Assembly: GCA_038209365.1 (NCBI GenBank) | Contig: JBBQXS010000019.1 | Coordinates: 7,157 to 71,156 of the forward strand | Source of the DNA: DASQHW01 sp038209365 | Lineage (GTDB): Bacteria; Actinomycetota; Acidimicrobiia; IMCC26256; PALSA-610 | DNA: 64,000 bases | Reading direction: 5' to 3' | In this document: piece after piece, positions 27,905-36,701 of the stretch | Numbering within the stretch: the first letter of the stretch is position 1 | Layout: every line of letters begins with the position of its first letter | Program-made: the position numbers and the translations under genes | The notes under the pieces: model-generated | Databases searched by the model: none | Told to the model about the DNA's origin: nothing | What the model saw: only the letters and a program-made list of their open reading frames with translations

Positions 27905-30900
27905 ATGTCCCCTGTGTCTCCGGTGCATGTGGAGCTGCCGGCCGAGGTCGCCCGCCGCTTCGAGGCCCTCGTGTTCGACTGGGACGGCACGGCCGTTCCC
28001 GATCGGCAGGCGGACGCGACACGCGTCAGGGCGCTCGTCGAGTCGCTCTGCGCCGCCGGGATGCACATCGTGGTCGTCAGCGGCACCCATGTGGGCAACG
28101 TCGACGGGCAGCTCCGGGCCCGCCCGTCCGGACCGGGCCGCCTGCTCCTGGCGCTGAATCGCGGTTCGGAGCTGTTCGAGGTCGATGCCGGTGGACCCCG
28201 ACTCGTCGCGCGTCGCGAAGCGACCGCCGAAGAGGACGAGGCACTGACCCGCGCCGCGGAGAAGATCGTCAGCCGGCTCGGTGCACGCGGTCTGGACGCA
28301 CGGATCGTGTCGCAGCGGTTGAATCGGCGGAAGATCGATCTCATCCCGGAACCGGCGTGGGAGGACCCACCGAAGTCGGTCATCGACGACCTGTTGCGCG
28401 CAGTGGAGCATCGGCTGCACAAAGCCGGAATCCGCGACATCGCCGATGTCGTCGAGCTCGCGGCGGCGATCACGCGCGAAGAGGGTCTCGTCGACGCCAA
28501 GATCACGAGCGATGCCAAGCACGTGGAAGTCGGGCTCACCGACAAGTCCGACGCGGGACGGGCCGTGCTCCGCGAGTTGTGGGAATCGGGGATCGCACCG
28601 CCGCTCGTGTGCTTCGGTGGTGACGAGTTCGGCCCCCTCGGCGGCCTGCCCGGAAGCGACGCGCTCATGCTCGTCCCGGAGGCCGCGGCCTCGGCGGCCA
28701 TCTCGGTGGGGGTGGAACCCAACGGCGTGCCGGACAACGTGCAGCACCTCGCCGGTGGCCCCCCGGTGTTCGTCGACTTCCTCGAAGATCAGGCGCGCCG
28801 GCGCGCCGACGTCCCGGCGGTCGCCGAGCTCGACGGATGGTCGATCGCCGTCGCGGGCGTCGATCCCGAGCGTGAACGGGCGCGCAGCGCGCTGTTGACG
28901 ATCGCGGACGGCGCCATCGGCACCATCGGCGCGCCGCTGCTCACCCACCCCGCCGTCTCGCCGGACGTCGTCGCCGCGGGCGTGTACGACGGCGACGGAC
29001 CGCTGACCGACCTGTTGCCCGCGCCGCGCTGGGCAATGCTCGGACGCGCACTCGGCGACCAGGATCGTGATCGTCGGGTGCTGGACCTGCACACCGCGAC
29101 GCTGGGCGAGCACGCGGACGGCAGCACGCGGCTCGAATCGCTGCGGTTCGTGTCGCTCGCGCATCCCGGCGTCGCGGTACTGCGCGCCGACGTCGAACCT
29201 CCCGAGGACTCTCCGCCCCTCGTGCCGCCGGAAGCCGCGCACACGTCCGGCTCTCCCGACGGCCGCACGTGGATCGCGACGCGCGGTACCGGCGGCACGG
29301 TGACCGCGGCGGGCTCGCAAGCGCGAGAAGGCCGGCGACTCCTCCGTCTCGCGGCGTACGCCACATCCCCGGGTGGTCCCGCCGCCGACGGACGCGTGCC
29401 GGCTCCCGCGGAAGCCGTCCCGGCGCTCGACGCGGCAATGTCAGCGCTCGAGCAGGCCGAGCGCGCCGGCCTCGAGTCGCTGCTCGTGCAGCATCGCCGC
29501 GCGTGGGCAGTGCGCTGGGAGCATGCCGACGTGCAGATCGTCGGTGACGACGCGTTGCAGAGCGCGACCCGCGTCGCACTGTTTCATCTCATGGGCTCCG
29601 TCGGCGACCACGGGGAGGCAGCCGTCGGCGCTCGCGGCCTGACGGGGGGCGGGTACCGCGGGCACGTGTTCTGGGATGCCGACCTCTTCGTGCTGCCGTT
29701 CCTCGTGGCGACACATCCTCCGGCGGCACGCGCCATGCTCGAGTACCGCATCCGCCGTCTTCCCGCCGCGCTCCGGCGTGCCGTCGAGGAGGGGCACGAA
29801 GGTGCGCTCTTTCCATGGGAATCCGCCGCATCCGGCGTCGACGTGACGCCGCATGCAGGTCGGGATGCGAGTGGCGCCGTGGTTCCCATCCGCACCGGCG
29901 AGCACGAGATCCACATCGTCGGCGACGTCGCGTGGGCTGCGTGCTTCTACGCGGACTGGACCGGTGACGAGGGGTTCGCTGCCGGTCCCGGTTACCGGCT
30001 GCTCGTCGAGACCGCGCGTTACTGGGCGTCTCGTATCCGCACCGACGACGACGGTCGCGCGCATCTCTACGGCGTGATCGGGCCCGACGAATACCACGAG
30101 CCGGTGGACGACAACGCATACACGAACGTGCTGGCGCGTTGGAACCTGCGCCGGGCCGCCGCAGCCGTGGCGCGCTACGGGGGCGGAGAGGTGGCCGGCA
30201 GCGAGCGGGCCCGTTGGGTTGCGCTGGCCGACGCCCTCGTGGACGGCTACGACGCCGTCACCGGCGTGTACGAGGAGTTCGCCGGCTTCTACGACCTCGA
30301 GCCGATCGTCATCGCCGACGTCGCGCCCCGCCGGCCGGTCACCGCCGACCTCCTCCTCGGTCGTGACAGGGTGCGCGGCTCCCAGGTGGTGAAGCAGGCG
30401 GACGTGCTGATGCTGCATCACCTGCTCTTCGAAGAGACCGCGCCCGGTTCACTGGTGCCGAACCTCGACTACTACGAGCCCCGCACCGCGCACGGAAGCT
30501 CGTTGTCTCCCGCGATCCACGCGTCGGTGTTCGCTCGCGCCGGTCGCGTCGACGACGCGTTGGCCGCCTTGCGCGTCGCCGCGCGCATCGACCTCGACGA
30601 TCTCACCTTGACAGGCGCGGATGGCGTGCACCTCGCCTCGATGGGAGGCGTGTGGCAGGCGCTTGCATTCGGATTCATGGGATTGCGGGCACAGGGTGAG
30701 GCGCTCGCGATCGATCCGCGTCTCCCGCAGCAATGGCGCTCGCTGGAGGTGCGCGTGCAGTTCCGCGGCGCCGTCACGTCGTTGCGGGTCGAACCCGGTG
30801 TGCTGCGCGTGCACGCGGACCGGCGCGTCGCGATACAGCTACGCGGTCGACGGATCGATTGCGCGGCGGGCGAGAACACATTGCGACTCGAAGACGCGGA

Positions 30901-30910
30901 CACGCGATGA
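27905..30910 (+). CDS. HAD hydrolase-GH65 glycoside phosphorylase/hydrolase fusion
   Basis: A 1001-residue fusion. Residues ~15-290 are a HAD-type phosphatase with the nucleophile motif FDWDGTAV (D25, D27) and acidic motif FGGDEFGPLGG. The rest is GH65: an N-terminal beta-sandwich (~300-560), an (alpha/alpha)6 barrel with catalytic Glu in GVIGPDEYHEP (E729), the substrate-side VVKQADVLMLHHLL, and HGSSLSPAIH, the phosphate-binding loop of GH65 phosphorylases. It likely acts on trehalose, kojibiose or maltose-type disaccharides. In this fusion the HAD part could dephosphorylate or isomerise the sugar phosphate made. It is preceded by a GAAGGGA Shine-Dalgarno. Confidence 0.88.
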   Translation: MSPVSPVHVELPAEVARRFEALVFDWDGTAVPDRQADATRVRALVESLCAAGMHIVVVSGTHVGNVDGQLRARPSGPGRLLLALNRGSELFEVDAGGPRLVARREATAEEDEALTRAAEKIVSRLGARGLDARIVSQRLNRRKIDLIPEPAWEDPPKSVIDDLLRAVEHRLHKAGIRDIADVVELAAAITREEGLVDAKITSDAKHVEVGLTDKSDAGRAVLRELWESGIAPPLVCFGGDEFGPLGGLPGSDALMLVPEAAASAAISVGVEPNGVPDNVQHLAGGPPVFVDFLEDQARRRADVPAVAELDGWSIAVAGVDPERERARSALLTIADGAIGTIGAPLLTHPAVSPDVVAAGVYDGDGPLTDLLPAPRWAMLGRALGDQDRDRRVLDLHTATLGEHADGSTRLESLRFVSLAHPGVAVLRADVEPPEDSPPLVPPEAAHTSGSPDGRTWIATRGTGGTVTAAGSQAREGRRLLRLAAYATSPGGPAADGRVPAPAEAVPALDAAMSALEQAERAGLESLLVQHRRAWAVRWEHADVQIVGDDALQSATRVALFHLMGSVGDHGEAAVGARGLTGGGYRGHVFWDADLFVLPFLVATHPPAARAMLEYRIRRLPAALRRAVEEGHEGALFPWESAASGVDVTPHAGRDASGAVVPIRTGEHEIHIVGDVAWAACFYADWTGDEGFAAGPGYRLLVETARYWASRIRTDDDGRAHLYGVIGPDEYHEPVDDNAYTNVLARWNLRRAAAAVARYGGGEVAGSERARWVALADALVDGYDAVTGVYEEFAGFYDLEPIVIADVAPRRPVTADLLLGRDRVRGSQVVKQADVLMLHHLLFEETAPGSLVPNLDYYEPRTAHGSSLSPAIHASVFARAGRVDDALAALRVAARIDLDDLTLTGADGVHLASMGGVWQALAFGFMGLRAQGEALAIDPRLPQQWRSLEVRVQFRGAVTSLRVEPGVLRVHADRRVAIQLRGRRIDCAAGENTLRLEDADTR

Positions 30911-30948
30911 ACGCACGTGGGCCCGCTCGAGCGTTGCGCCGAGCCCCC

Positions 30949-32316
30949 TCAGCAGCCGAGCGAACCGCTGTCGGAGCGCGCGACCGGGTTCACTGCCGGC
31001 GTGCCGCCGCTCGGCGGTGGTGAGCCCTCGCCGGTGCCGCGCCCGAAGTCCTGCGTGAGCCACAGCGCGCCATTCGACGCGCAGTACGCACCGATGCCGA
31101 CGCGCGTGAAGCCGGCGTTCAACATGTTGGCGCGGTGGCCGTCCGAGTGCATCCACGCGTTGTGCAGCGACCCGGCGGTCACGCCCGCGCTCCCCATCGC
31201 GATGTTCTCGCCGACGAAATTGTACGGGCCGAGGAGCGACCCGATGTTGCTGTGGCGAAAGCCGTGCGCGCTCATGTCGGCACTCCAGATCGACGCGTAG
31301 CCGGCGAGGCTCGGGTCCCACGCCACCGGGCCCATGCCGCGCGCGGCGCGCTCCTGGTTGAGTCGGGTCAGGAGGTCGGCGGCCATCTGACCGAGCTTGG
31401 AGTTCGCCGGTGCGCACCGCGGTGCGTGTTTCGACGGCGAGAACGCGTACGTGCGTGCGTTGGCGAAGGTGATCCAGTAGCCGCGTGCGTGGCGCGACGT
31501 CGCGACCCCGACGGCGGGCGCGCCCGGGCAGGATCCGGTGGCGGATCCGTAGAACGGAGAGTTGTGTCCGAAACGGAACAGGCCACCGTCACTCGCAACC
31601 AGCGTGTAGCCGTCTCCACTGGGCACCATGCCGACCACTGGTTGGAACAGCGGTGTGCCGCCCATCGATCCCCGGAACGGCGCGTTGAACGCGAAGATCC
31701 CGCCGTCGCTGGCGACCAGCCAGTAACCTCTCCCGTCGGGCCGCGCCGACATCCCGACGATCGGCTTGTCGAGACGCCGTCCGCCCATCGAGCCGTGATA
31801 CGGCGCGTTGAACGCGAAGATGCCGCCGTCGCTGGCGACGAGCCAGTAGCCCTCGCCGTCCGGCGTCGTCGCCATGCCGACGATCGGCTTGTCGAGACGC
31901 CGTCCGCCCATCGAACCGTGGAAGTGCGCGCTGCCGAAGCTGAAGACCGCGCCCGTGCTGTCGACGAGCCAATAGCCACGGCCGTCGCGTGCCGCCGCGA
32001 TGCCGACGATTCCGCTGTTGCGGTAGGCGGAGGCCGAGCCCATGTACGGCGCATCGCCCGCGCTGAGGACTCCACCGTCGCGCGCCGCGCGCCAGAATCC
32101 CCGCCCGGAAGGCGTGGCGGCGATTGCGACGACCGGCGCGACGAGAGGGATCGCGCTTGACGATACGGACGCATTCGTGCGCGCTGTGCTCGACGCATAC
32201 GCGCTCGTCGTCGCGATGGGTGCGGTGAGCGCGACTACCGCACATGCCGCGAGCGCTGTCGTCGTAAGGGTGCCGAGACGCACTCGACGGTGCGCGCTCG
32301 TTCGCATCCGTTCCAA
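30949..32316 (-). CDS. secreted CAP-domain protein with GYWLVASDGG repeats
   Basis: A 455-residue exported protein. A basic N-terminus plus hydrophobic segment (TTTALAACAVVALTAPI) is a Sec signal. Residues ~70-300 hold about six repeats of ~41 residues with pattern GYWLVASDGGIFAFNAP-GSMGG-PIVGM-PDG, predicted beta-propeller-like. The C-terminal ~135 residues form a CAP/SCP domain (LLTRLNQERAARGMGPVAWDP, AHGFRHSNIG, VGENIAMG, WMHSDGHRANMLNAGFTRVGIG). The repeats are common in secreted Acidimicrobiia proteins. A TTG start is chosen because GGGGAG lies five bases upstream; an in-frame ATG is 9 bases later. Role at the cell surface is unknown. Confidence 0.88.
   Translation of the reverse strand: MERMRTSAHRRVRLGTLTTTALAACAVVALTAPIATTSAYASSTARTNASVSSSAIPLVAPVVAIAATPSGRGFWRAARDGGVLSAGDAPYMGSASAYRNSGIVGIAAARDGRGYWLVDSTGAVFSFGSAHFHGSMGGRRLDKPIVGMATTPDGEGYWLVASDGGIFAFNAPYHGSMGGRRLDKPIVGMSARPDGRGYWLVASDGGIFAFNAPFRGSMGGTPLFQPVVGMVPSGDGYTLVASDGGLFRFGHNSPFYGSATGSCPGAPAVGVATSRHARGYWITFANARTYAFSPSKHAPRCAPANSKLGQMAADLLTRLNQERAARGMGPVAWDPSLAGYASIWSADMSAHGFRHSNIGSLLGPYNFVGENIAMGSAGVTAGSLHNAWMHSDGHRANMLNAGFTRVGIGAYCASNGALWLTQDFGRGTGEGSPPPSGGTPAVNPVARSDSGSLGC
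31678..32046 (-). repeat. 123-bp coding tandem repeats in the CAP gene
   Basis: At least two near-identical 123-bp units (31678-31800 and 31801-31923) and a diverged third (31924-32046) encode the GYWLVASDGG repeats. The first two share long identical runs, for example around GCGTTGAACGCGAAGAT and CGGCTTGTCGAGACGCCGT, suggesting recent duplication or conversion. Confidence 0.85.
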
Positions 32317-32441
32317 GATCGCTCCCCGAGTTCCCCCGCGCCGGTTGATGCGTTGCCATCAAGGGATCGGCAGCGCCTCGGGGACGGTTGAGCGGTTTCG
32401 CACCAAGTGAGCGCGGCTGCGACGCAGCGTGGGATCCGGGC

Positions 32442-34256
32442 TCAGGAGTGAGGACGCGTCGACGTCGTCGTGCGCGGTTTCGGGCGCTTTGCCACGGACG
32501 TCGATGTGGACTTCGGGGGTTTGGTCCCGACGAGGACCTTGTTGGGAAGCATCGGGTAGTGGACCCGATAGCGCTGGCGCCGCTCGGGTTGGCCGGGCTG
32601 GTCGATCACGCGTTCGAACTCGACGTCGTATCCGGTCTCACCCGTCAGCACGGTCTCGCGCTGAAAGGCCGGGAGGTCGGCGCAGTCGTTGTTGGGGTCG
32701 TCGGTGGGTGTCTTCACCGGGCAAGACAACAGTTCGTCGGTGATCGGTTCGGTGTGGATGAGGTTGCGATTCTCCTCACGCACGGTGCGCCCGTCGTTGT
32801 CGCCGTAGAACGTGACCGTGATCGACGTCTCGGAATAGCCGGTGCGGATCAACAATCCGTGCGCCGTGTCGTTGCGAAACTTCAGATCGACGGACGGATA
32901 GTTGATTGTTGCCTCTCGCCCCATCGGATAACGCGAGATGTAGAAGCGGTGCGGCGAGTGCTCGACGTCTCGGTAACCGCCGAAGAACACCGCGTTGAAG
33001 AGCGTGGTTGTCAGTTGGCTCACACCGCCGCCGTAGTCCTCGCCGAAGCCGTCGTTCACGAGAATGGGTGCCTTCACATAGCCCTTCTCGGGCGTACGCG
33101 GACCAAGCTTCTCGTTGAGCGAGAACAGCTGCCCGGGCTCGACGATGGTGTTGGTCAACACGTCGGCCGCGAGGTGAATGTTGTGCACGCGGTCCTCGCC
33201 GGCCGCGTGATATGTCGTGAACGACGAGACCTGCCTGCTGATCCCGAGATGCCGCGCCCATGCCGTGTCGTGCGCGGGGTGCGCCTTCCGAACATCCGCA
33301 CGGATGACACGCTTCCCCCGCAGGATGTCCCTGGCGATGGCGTCGAAGTCCAGGATCGTCCCGTCGCGCGACGGAACAACGGACACGATGTTCGCCGAGC
33401 TCACCGAGAAGGTCGCATCGGTCGGCGCGCTCTCGAGGGGCGCGATGTGAGGGCCGAGTAAGAGGCGCAGCTTGTCGGTATCGATCGTCAGGTCGAGCGC
33501 GTCCCGGGTGATGCGGGTCCCGAGCGTCGCCGCGAGCTGGGCCGGCGTCAGCGCGACGCGCGCGCCGCGCGCACGGATCTCTCGGTTGCCGGCCAGCAAT
33601 GACCGAGCCCGGGCGGCCGCGACCTCGACCTCGTGCTGGTCGACCCGCGGCACGACCTTCCCGAAGGGCAGCACGACCTCGTGCGTCCGGTCGGCGCGGC
33701 CGAGCGCCCGCACGATCTCGCGTCGCCCCTCGTCCCGCTGCAGGCCGGTGCCGGCGTGCGGAGCGATCGCGACGACCTTGGTGCCCTCGAACCGCAGCCC
33801 GCCTTCGACGATGCCCTTGTCCACGTCACGGCCCCAAGCGTCGAGCAAGGCGTCGAGGCGTCGCTCGTCGTAGCGCACGACGAGCGGGACGTGGTCGGTG
33901 CGCACCCGACGCATCACCGTGCCGGCGACGAGCGCGAACAGATTTCCGCGCCGGCCGTTCCGCGCCGCGTTTCGCGCCGTGGCCGCGGTGTCGACGTCGA
34001 AGCCGATCTCCGCCGGCTGGATCGCGAATCGCTGCTCGCGGACGCGTGTGCGTAGCGGCGCGCGGTCGAGGTCGGCCGCGAGCCGGGCGAGGACGTCCGC
34101 CGCCGCAACGTCCTTCATGCCCGCGACGCGTGCCCCGTCGACCTCCACGCCGGGAAGGACGCGACCGGAGTACACCGCGTGCTCGACGACCGACCCGATC
34201 ACGGCGAGCACGCACAGCGCCGCGCCGAACGCGATCCAGTAGAGCGTGAACCGCAT
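32442..34256 (-). CDS. VanW-family membrane-anchored cell-wall protein
   Basis: A 604-residue protein with one N-terminal membrane anchor (residues ~4-24, LYWIAFGAALCVLAVIGSVV) and a large external part. Two peptidoglycan-binding-4-like repeats occupy ~30-330, then a VanW domain with FSLNEKLGPRTPEKGYVKAP, GGGVSQLTTTLFNAVFFGG and HRFYISRYPMGREATI. The tail is Ser/Thr/Pro/Lys-rich. VanW is associated with vancomycin-resistance clusters, but these housekeeping homologues are of unknown function in the cell envelope. ATG at 34256 is chosen next to the anchor; ATG at 34364 would add a 36-residue basic cytosolic extension. Confidence 0.88.
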   Translation of the reverse strand: MRFTLYWIAFGAALCVLAVIGSVVEHAVYSGRVLPGVEVDGARVAGMKDVAAADVLARLAADLDRAPLRTRVREQRFAIQPAEIGFDVDTAATARNAARNGRRGNLFALVAGTVMRRVRTDHVPLVVRYDERRLDALLDAWGRDVDKGIVEGGLRFEGTKVVAIAPHAGTGLQRDEGRREIVRALGRADRTHEVVLPFGKVVPRVDQHEVEVAAARARSLLAGNREIRARGARVALTPAQLAATLGTRITRDALDLTIDTDKLRLLLGPHIAPLESAPTDATFSVSSANIVSVVPSRDGTILDFDAIARDILRGKRVIRADVRKAHPAHDTAWARHLGISRQVSSFTTYHAAGEDRVHNIHLAADVLTNTIVEPGQLFSLNEKLGPRTPEKGYVKAPILVNDGFGEDYGGGVSQLTTTLFNAVFFGGYRDVEHSPHRFYISRYPMGREATINYPSVDLKFRNDTAHGLLIRTGYSETSITVTFYGDNDGRTVREENRNLIHTEPITDELLSCPVKTPTDDPNNDCADLPAFQRETVLTGETGYDVEFERVIDQPGQPERRQRYRVHYPMLPNKVLVGTKPPKSTSTSVAKRPKPRTTTSTRPHS

Positions 34257-34458
34257 CCGGCGGGACGCGATGTGCAATCGACGGAAGTGGAACGGAAGTG
34301 TGCGGCGATTCGCGCGGGCGCCCGCGGGGCGCTCTTCGTCCCCGACGTACCCCCCGTTGAACATCCGAGGAAGGCTAGTTGTCACCCTCCCGGTGCTTCG
34401 TGCCGGGCCGCTCGGGGCCACGACGCGCGCCTGCCGTGCTCCCGGCGAGAATGAGCCG

Positions 34459-35481
34459 ATGCGTGACGAGCTGCGTCTCCGCCTGCTGGAGCTCGGCGCG
34501 ACAGAGGACGACCTCGTGCGCGCCGAAGCACTCGCGTTCGTCCCGCTCCTGGCACTCGAACGCCGCCTGCTGCCCGGCGACCGGAAATACGATGTCGGCG
34601 AGCTTGCCGCCGCGGCGGGCATCGACGAGGACTGGGCCCAGCGCTTGTGGCGCGCCGTAGGCTTTCCCGACGTCCCGCCCGGCATCGCCGCCTTCTCCGA
34701 GCGAGATGTCGCAGCCGCTCGAGAAGTCGAGCGGCAAGCCGCGGAATGGCACACGGATCCCGAAGCACTGCTGCAGCAGATCCGCGTGACCAGTGGTGCC
34801 GCGATGCGCATCGCGGCCGTCGAGGCCGAAGTCATCGCCGACTTCGTCAAGCGCAAGCGCGCGGACGGGGAGTCCGACGACGACATTGCGCTGGCCTTCC
34901 TGTCCGACGAGCGACTCGAGCGCCTCGCGGCGCTTGTCGACTACGTGCTGCGCATACAGCTGCGCGCCGCGGTGTGGCGGCGACTCGCGTTGCAAGCCGA
35001 TCCCGACATCGTCGTGGCCATCGGGTTCGCCGATCTCGCGGGCTACACCGCCTTGAGCGCCGAGCTCGACCCGATCGGGCTGTCACGGCTCCTCAACCAT
35101 TGGGAAGCGGTCGCGTACGACACGATCGCGGCGCATGGCGCGCGTGTCGTGAAGACGATCGGCGACGAGGTGATGTTCGTCGGGCTGCCCCGCGAGGTCC
35201 TGTCGAGCGCCGTGGCCTTGCGCAAGGCGGTCGCGGCCGAGGACCTGCCGCCGGTCCGCGGCGGTGTCGCCGCCGGGCCGGTGATCCCGCGCGAGGGCGA
35301 CTTCTACGGCCCGGTCGTCAACCTCGCGAGCCGGCTGACTGCCGTGGCCCCTGCGAGCAGGATCCTCGTCCCGTCGGCGATCGTCGCCCAGGTTCCCGCC
35401 GGCGAGTTCACGTTCGTGCCCATCGGCGAGCAGTTCCTGCGCGGCATCGGCAACGTGGACATCTGCGAGCTCGAAGAATGA
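34459..35481 (+). CDS. class III adenylate cyclase with N-terminal regulatory domain
   Basis: A 340-residue soluble cyclase. The first ~170 residues are a helical regulatory domain resembling that of Mycobacterium Rv1264 and Rv2212, where pH or lipids modulate activity. The catalytic domain has metal ligands D192 (GFADLAGYTAL) and D236 (KTIGDEVMFVG), the adenine-contact Lys beside the second, and FYGPVVNLASRL with the Asn and Arg that stabilise the transition state. It should make cAMP. The ATG follows a ~200-base divergent region shared with the VanW gene, in which I recognise no specific site. It is probably transcribed with mca (32-base gap). Confidence 0.9.
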   Translation: MRDELRLRLLELGATEDDLVRAEALAFVPLLALERRLLPGDRKYDVGELAAAAGIDEDWAQRLWRAVGFPDVPPGIAAFSERDVAAAREVERQAAEWHTDPEALLQQIRVTSGAAMRIAAVEAEVIADFVKRKRADGESDDDIALAFLSDERLERLAALVDYVLRIQLRAAVWRRLALQADPDIVVAIGFADLAGYTALSAELDPIGLSRLLNHWEAVAYDTIAAHGARVVKTIGDEVMFVGLPREVLSSAVALRKAVAAEDLPPVRGGVAAGPVIPREGDFYGPVVNLASRLTAVAPASRILVPSAIVAQVPAGEFTFVPIGEQFLRGIGNVDICELEE

Positions 35482-35513
35482 GCGCGTCCAATCGCAACGG
35501 GTAGCTTGACCCG

Positions 35514-36404
35514 GTGCCGAACGAGCAGCTCTGCCTCATGCAGGTGCACGCACATCCGGATGACGAAGCGTCCAAAGGTGCAGGCACCAGCGCCAAGTAT
35601 GCGGACGAAGGTGTGCACAACGTGCTCGTGTGCTGCACCGGGGGAGAAGCCGGCGACATCTTGAACCCGGCCGTCGAGCATCCCGGGACTCCCGAGAGGA
35701 TGCACGAGATGCGAATGGCGGAGCTTGCCGAGAGCGTGCGCGTGCTCGGGTACGCCGAGCTTCACATGCTCGGGTACCACGACAGTGGCATGCCCGACAC
35801 GGAGACGAACGCCCGCCCCGACAACTTCGCGAACGCGCCGATGGAAGAAGCGGTCGGCCGCCTGGTACGGGTGATCCGCGCCGAGCGGCCACAAGTGATC
35901 ATCACCTACCGCGACGATCGCAACTTCTATCCGCATCCCGATCACATCCGGGTGCACGAGATCTCGCTGCCGGCCTTCGATCTCGCCGGCGACCCCGAGG
36001 CGTATCCCGATGCCGGCGAACCGTGGCAGCCCCTCAAGCTGTACTACGTGTCCTGGTCGATCGCGCGCGTGAAGGCCCTCCACGAGGCATACACGCGACG
36101 AGGCGAGGAGAGCCCGTACGTGTCGTGGTTCGAGCGTGGCCTCGACAAGGATCGGACCGACGAGTTCACGACGCTCATCGACGTGGGTGACTTCCTGCAC
36201 AAGCGCCGGGAGGCGCTCCTCGCCCACCGCACGCAGGTCGACCCCACAGGCTTCTGGATGCGGCTGCCCGACGACGTGATCCGCGAGGTGTTCCCGTGGG
36301 AGGAGTACACGCTCGCGCGCTCACTGGTCGACAACGGCGTCGCGGACGGCGAGTTCGAGGATGACCTGTTTGCGGGTATCCGGGAACGCGATCGTGCTCG
36401 TTGA
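35514..36404 (+). CDS. mca: mycothiol S-conjugate amidase
   Basis: Mca cleaves mycothiol-toxin conjugates to a mercapturic acid and GlcN-Ins, so the host makes mycothiol. The 296-residue PIG-L-fold zinc enzyme has VHAHPDDEASKGAGTSAKY (H14, D17 as ligands), TCTGGE-like CCTGGEAGDILN, and the second zinc site HPDHIRVHE. The EASKG and CTGGEAGDILNP blocks match Mca rather than the deacetylase MshB. The GTG start is at the position common to homologues. It overlaps the SCP2-like gene by 11 bases. Confidence 0.9.
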   Translation: MPNEQLCLMQVHAHPDDEASKGAGTSAKYADEGVHNVLVCCTGGEAGDILNPAVEHPGTPERMHEMRMAELAESVRVLGYAELHMLGYHDSGMPDTETNARPDNFANAPMEEAVGRLVRVIRAERPQVIITYRDDRNFYPHPDHIRVHEISLPAFDLAGDPEAYPDAGEPWQPLKLYYVSWSIARVKALHEAYTRRGEESPYVSWFERGLDKDRTDEFTTLIDVGDFLHKRREALLAHRTQVDPTGFWMRLPDDVIREVFPWEEYTLARSLVDNGVADGEFEDDLFAGIRERDRAR

Positions 36405-36693
36405 GTTCGTCGTCGCCGTCGGCAAGAAGGAACAGGCGCGGTCGTGGGCACAGGTCGACGACGGTTCGCTGATCGCGCGCGGGGAAGGCGAGGCGCCGGA
36501 GCCGGCCGACGTGTCGTTCACTGCGACGCCCGCCGACGCGCAGGCGTTGCACGACGGTTCGCTCGACCTGTCGGTCGGGTTCATGCGCGGTCAGGTGAAG
36601 ATGGCCGGCGACTTCGGCAAACTGCTGCAGTTCCTGCCGCTCACCGCCGGCGATGCGCCGCAATTGCGCGTCGCCGACCTCCTCCCTGCCTAG
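36394..36693 (+). CDS. SCP2 sterol-binding-like protein
   Basis: A 99-residue small protein with a C-terminal part typical of SCP-2 lipid-binding folds: VGFMRGQVKMAGDFGKLLQFLPL, corresponding to the conserved G-K-x-x-GD loop and helix. The N-terminal half is a strand-rich region (VLVEFVVAVGKKEQARSW). Such proteins bind acyl lipids or sterols. The GTG lies inside the end of mca, implying co-translation. A longer form from ATG 36361 would be read wholly within mca, so I prefer the short one. It is convergent with the tandem GNAT gene, 8 bases away. Confidence 0.75.
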   Translation: MLVEFVVAVGKKEQARSWAQVDDGSLIARGEGEAPEPADVSFTATPADAQALHDGSLDLSVGFMRGQVKMAGDFGKLLQFLPLTAGDAPQLRVADLLPA

Positions 36694-36701
36694 CGCGCGC
36701 C

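Noticed and set aside
27821..29320. N-terminal extension of the site-2 protease
   Set aside because: The extension is antisense to the HAD-GH65 gene and is Arg/Glu-rich with no domain.
31678..32046. Possible CRISPR or satellite array
   Set aside because: The repeats are contiguous 123-bp coding units within the CAP gene, with no unique spacers.
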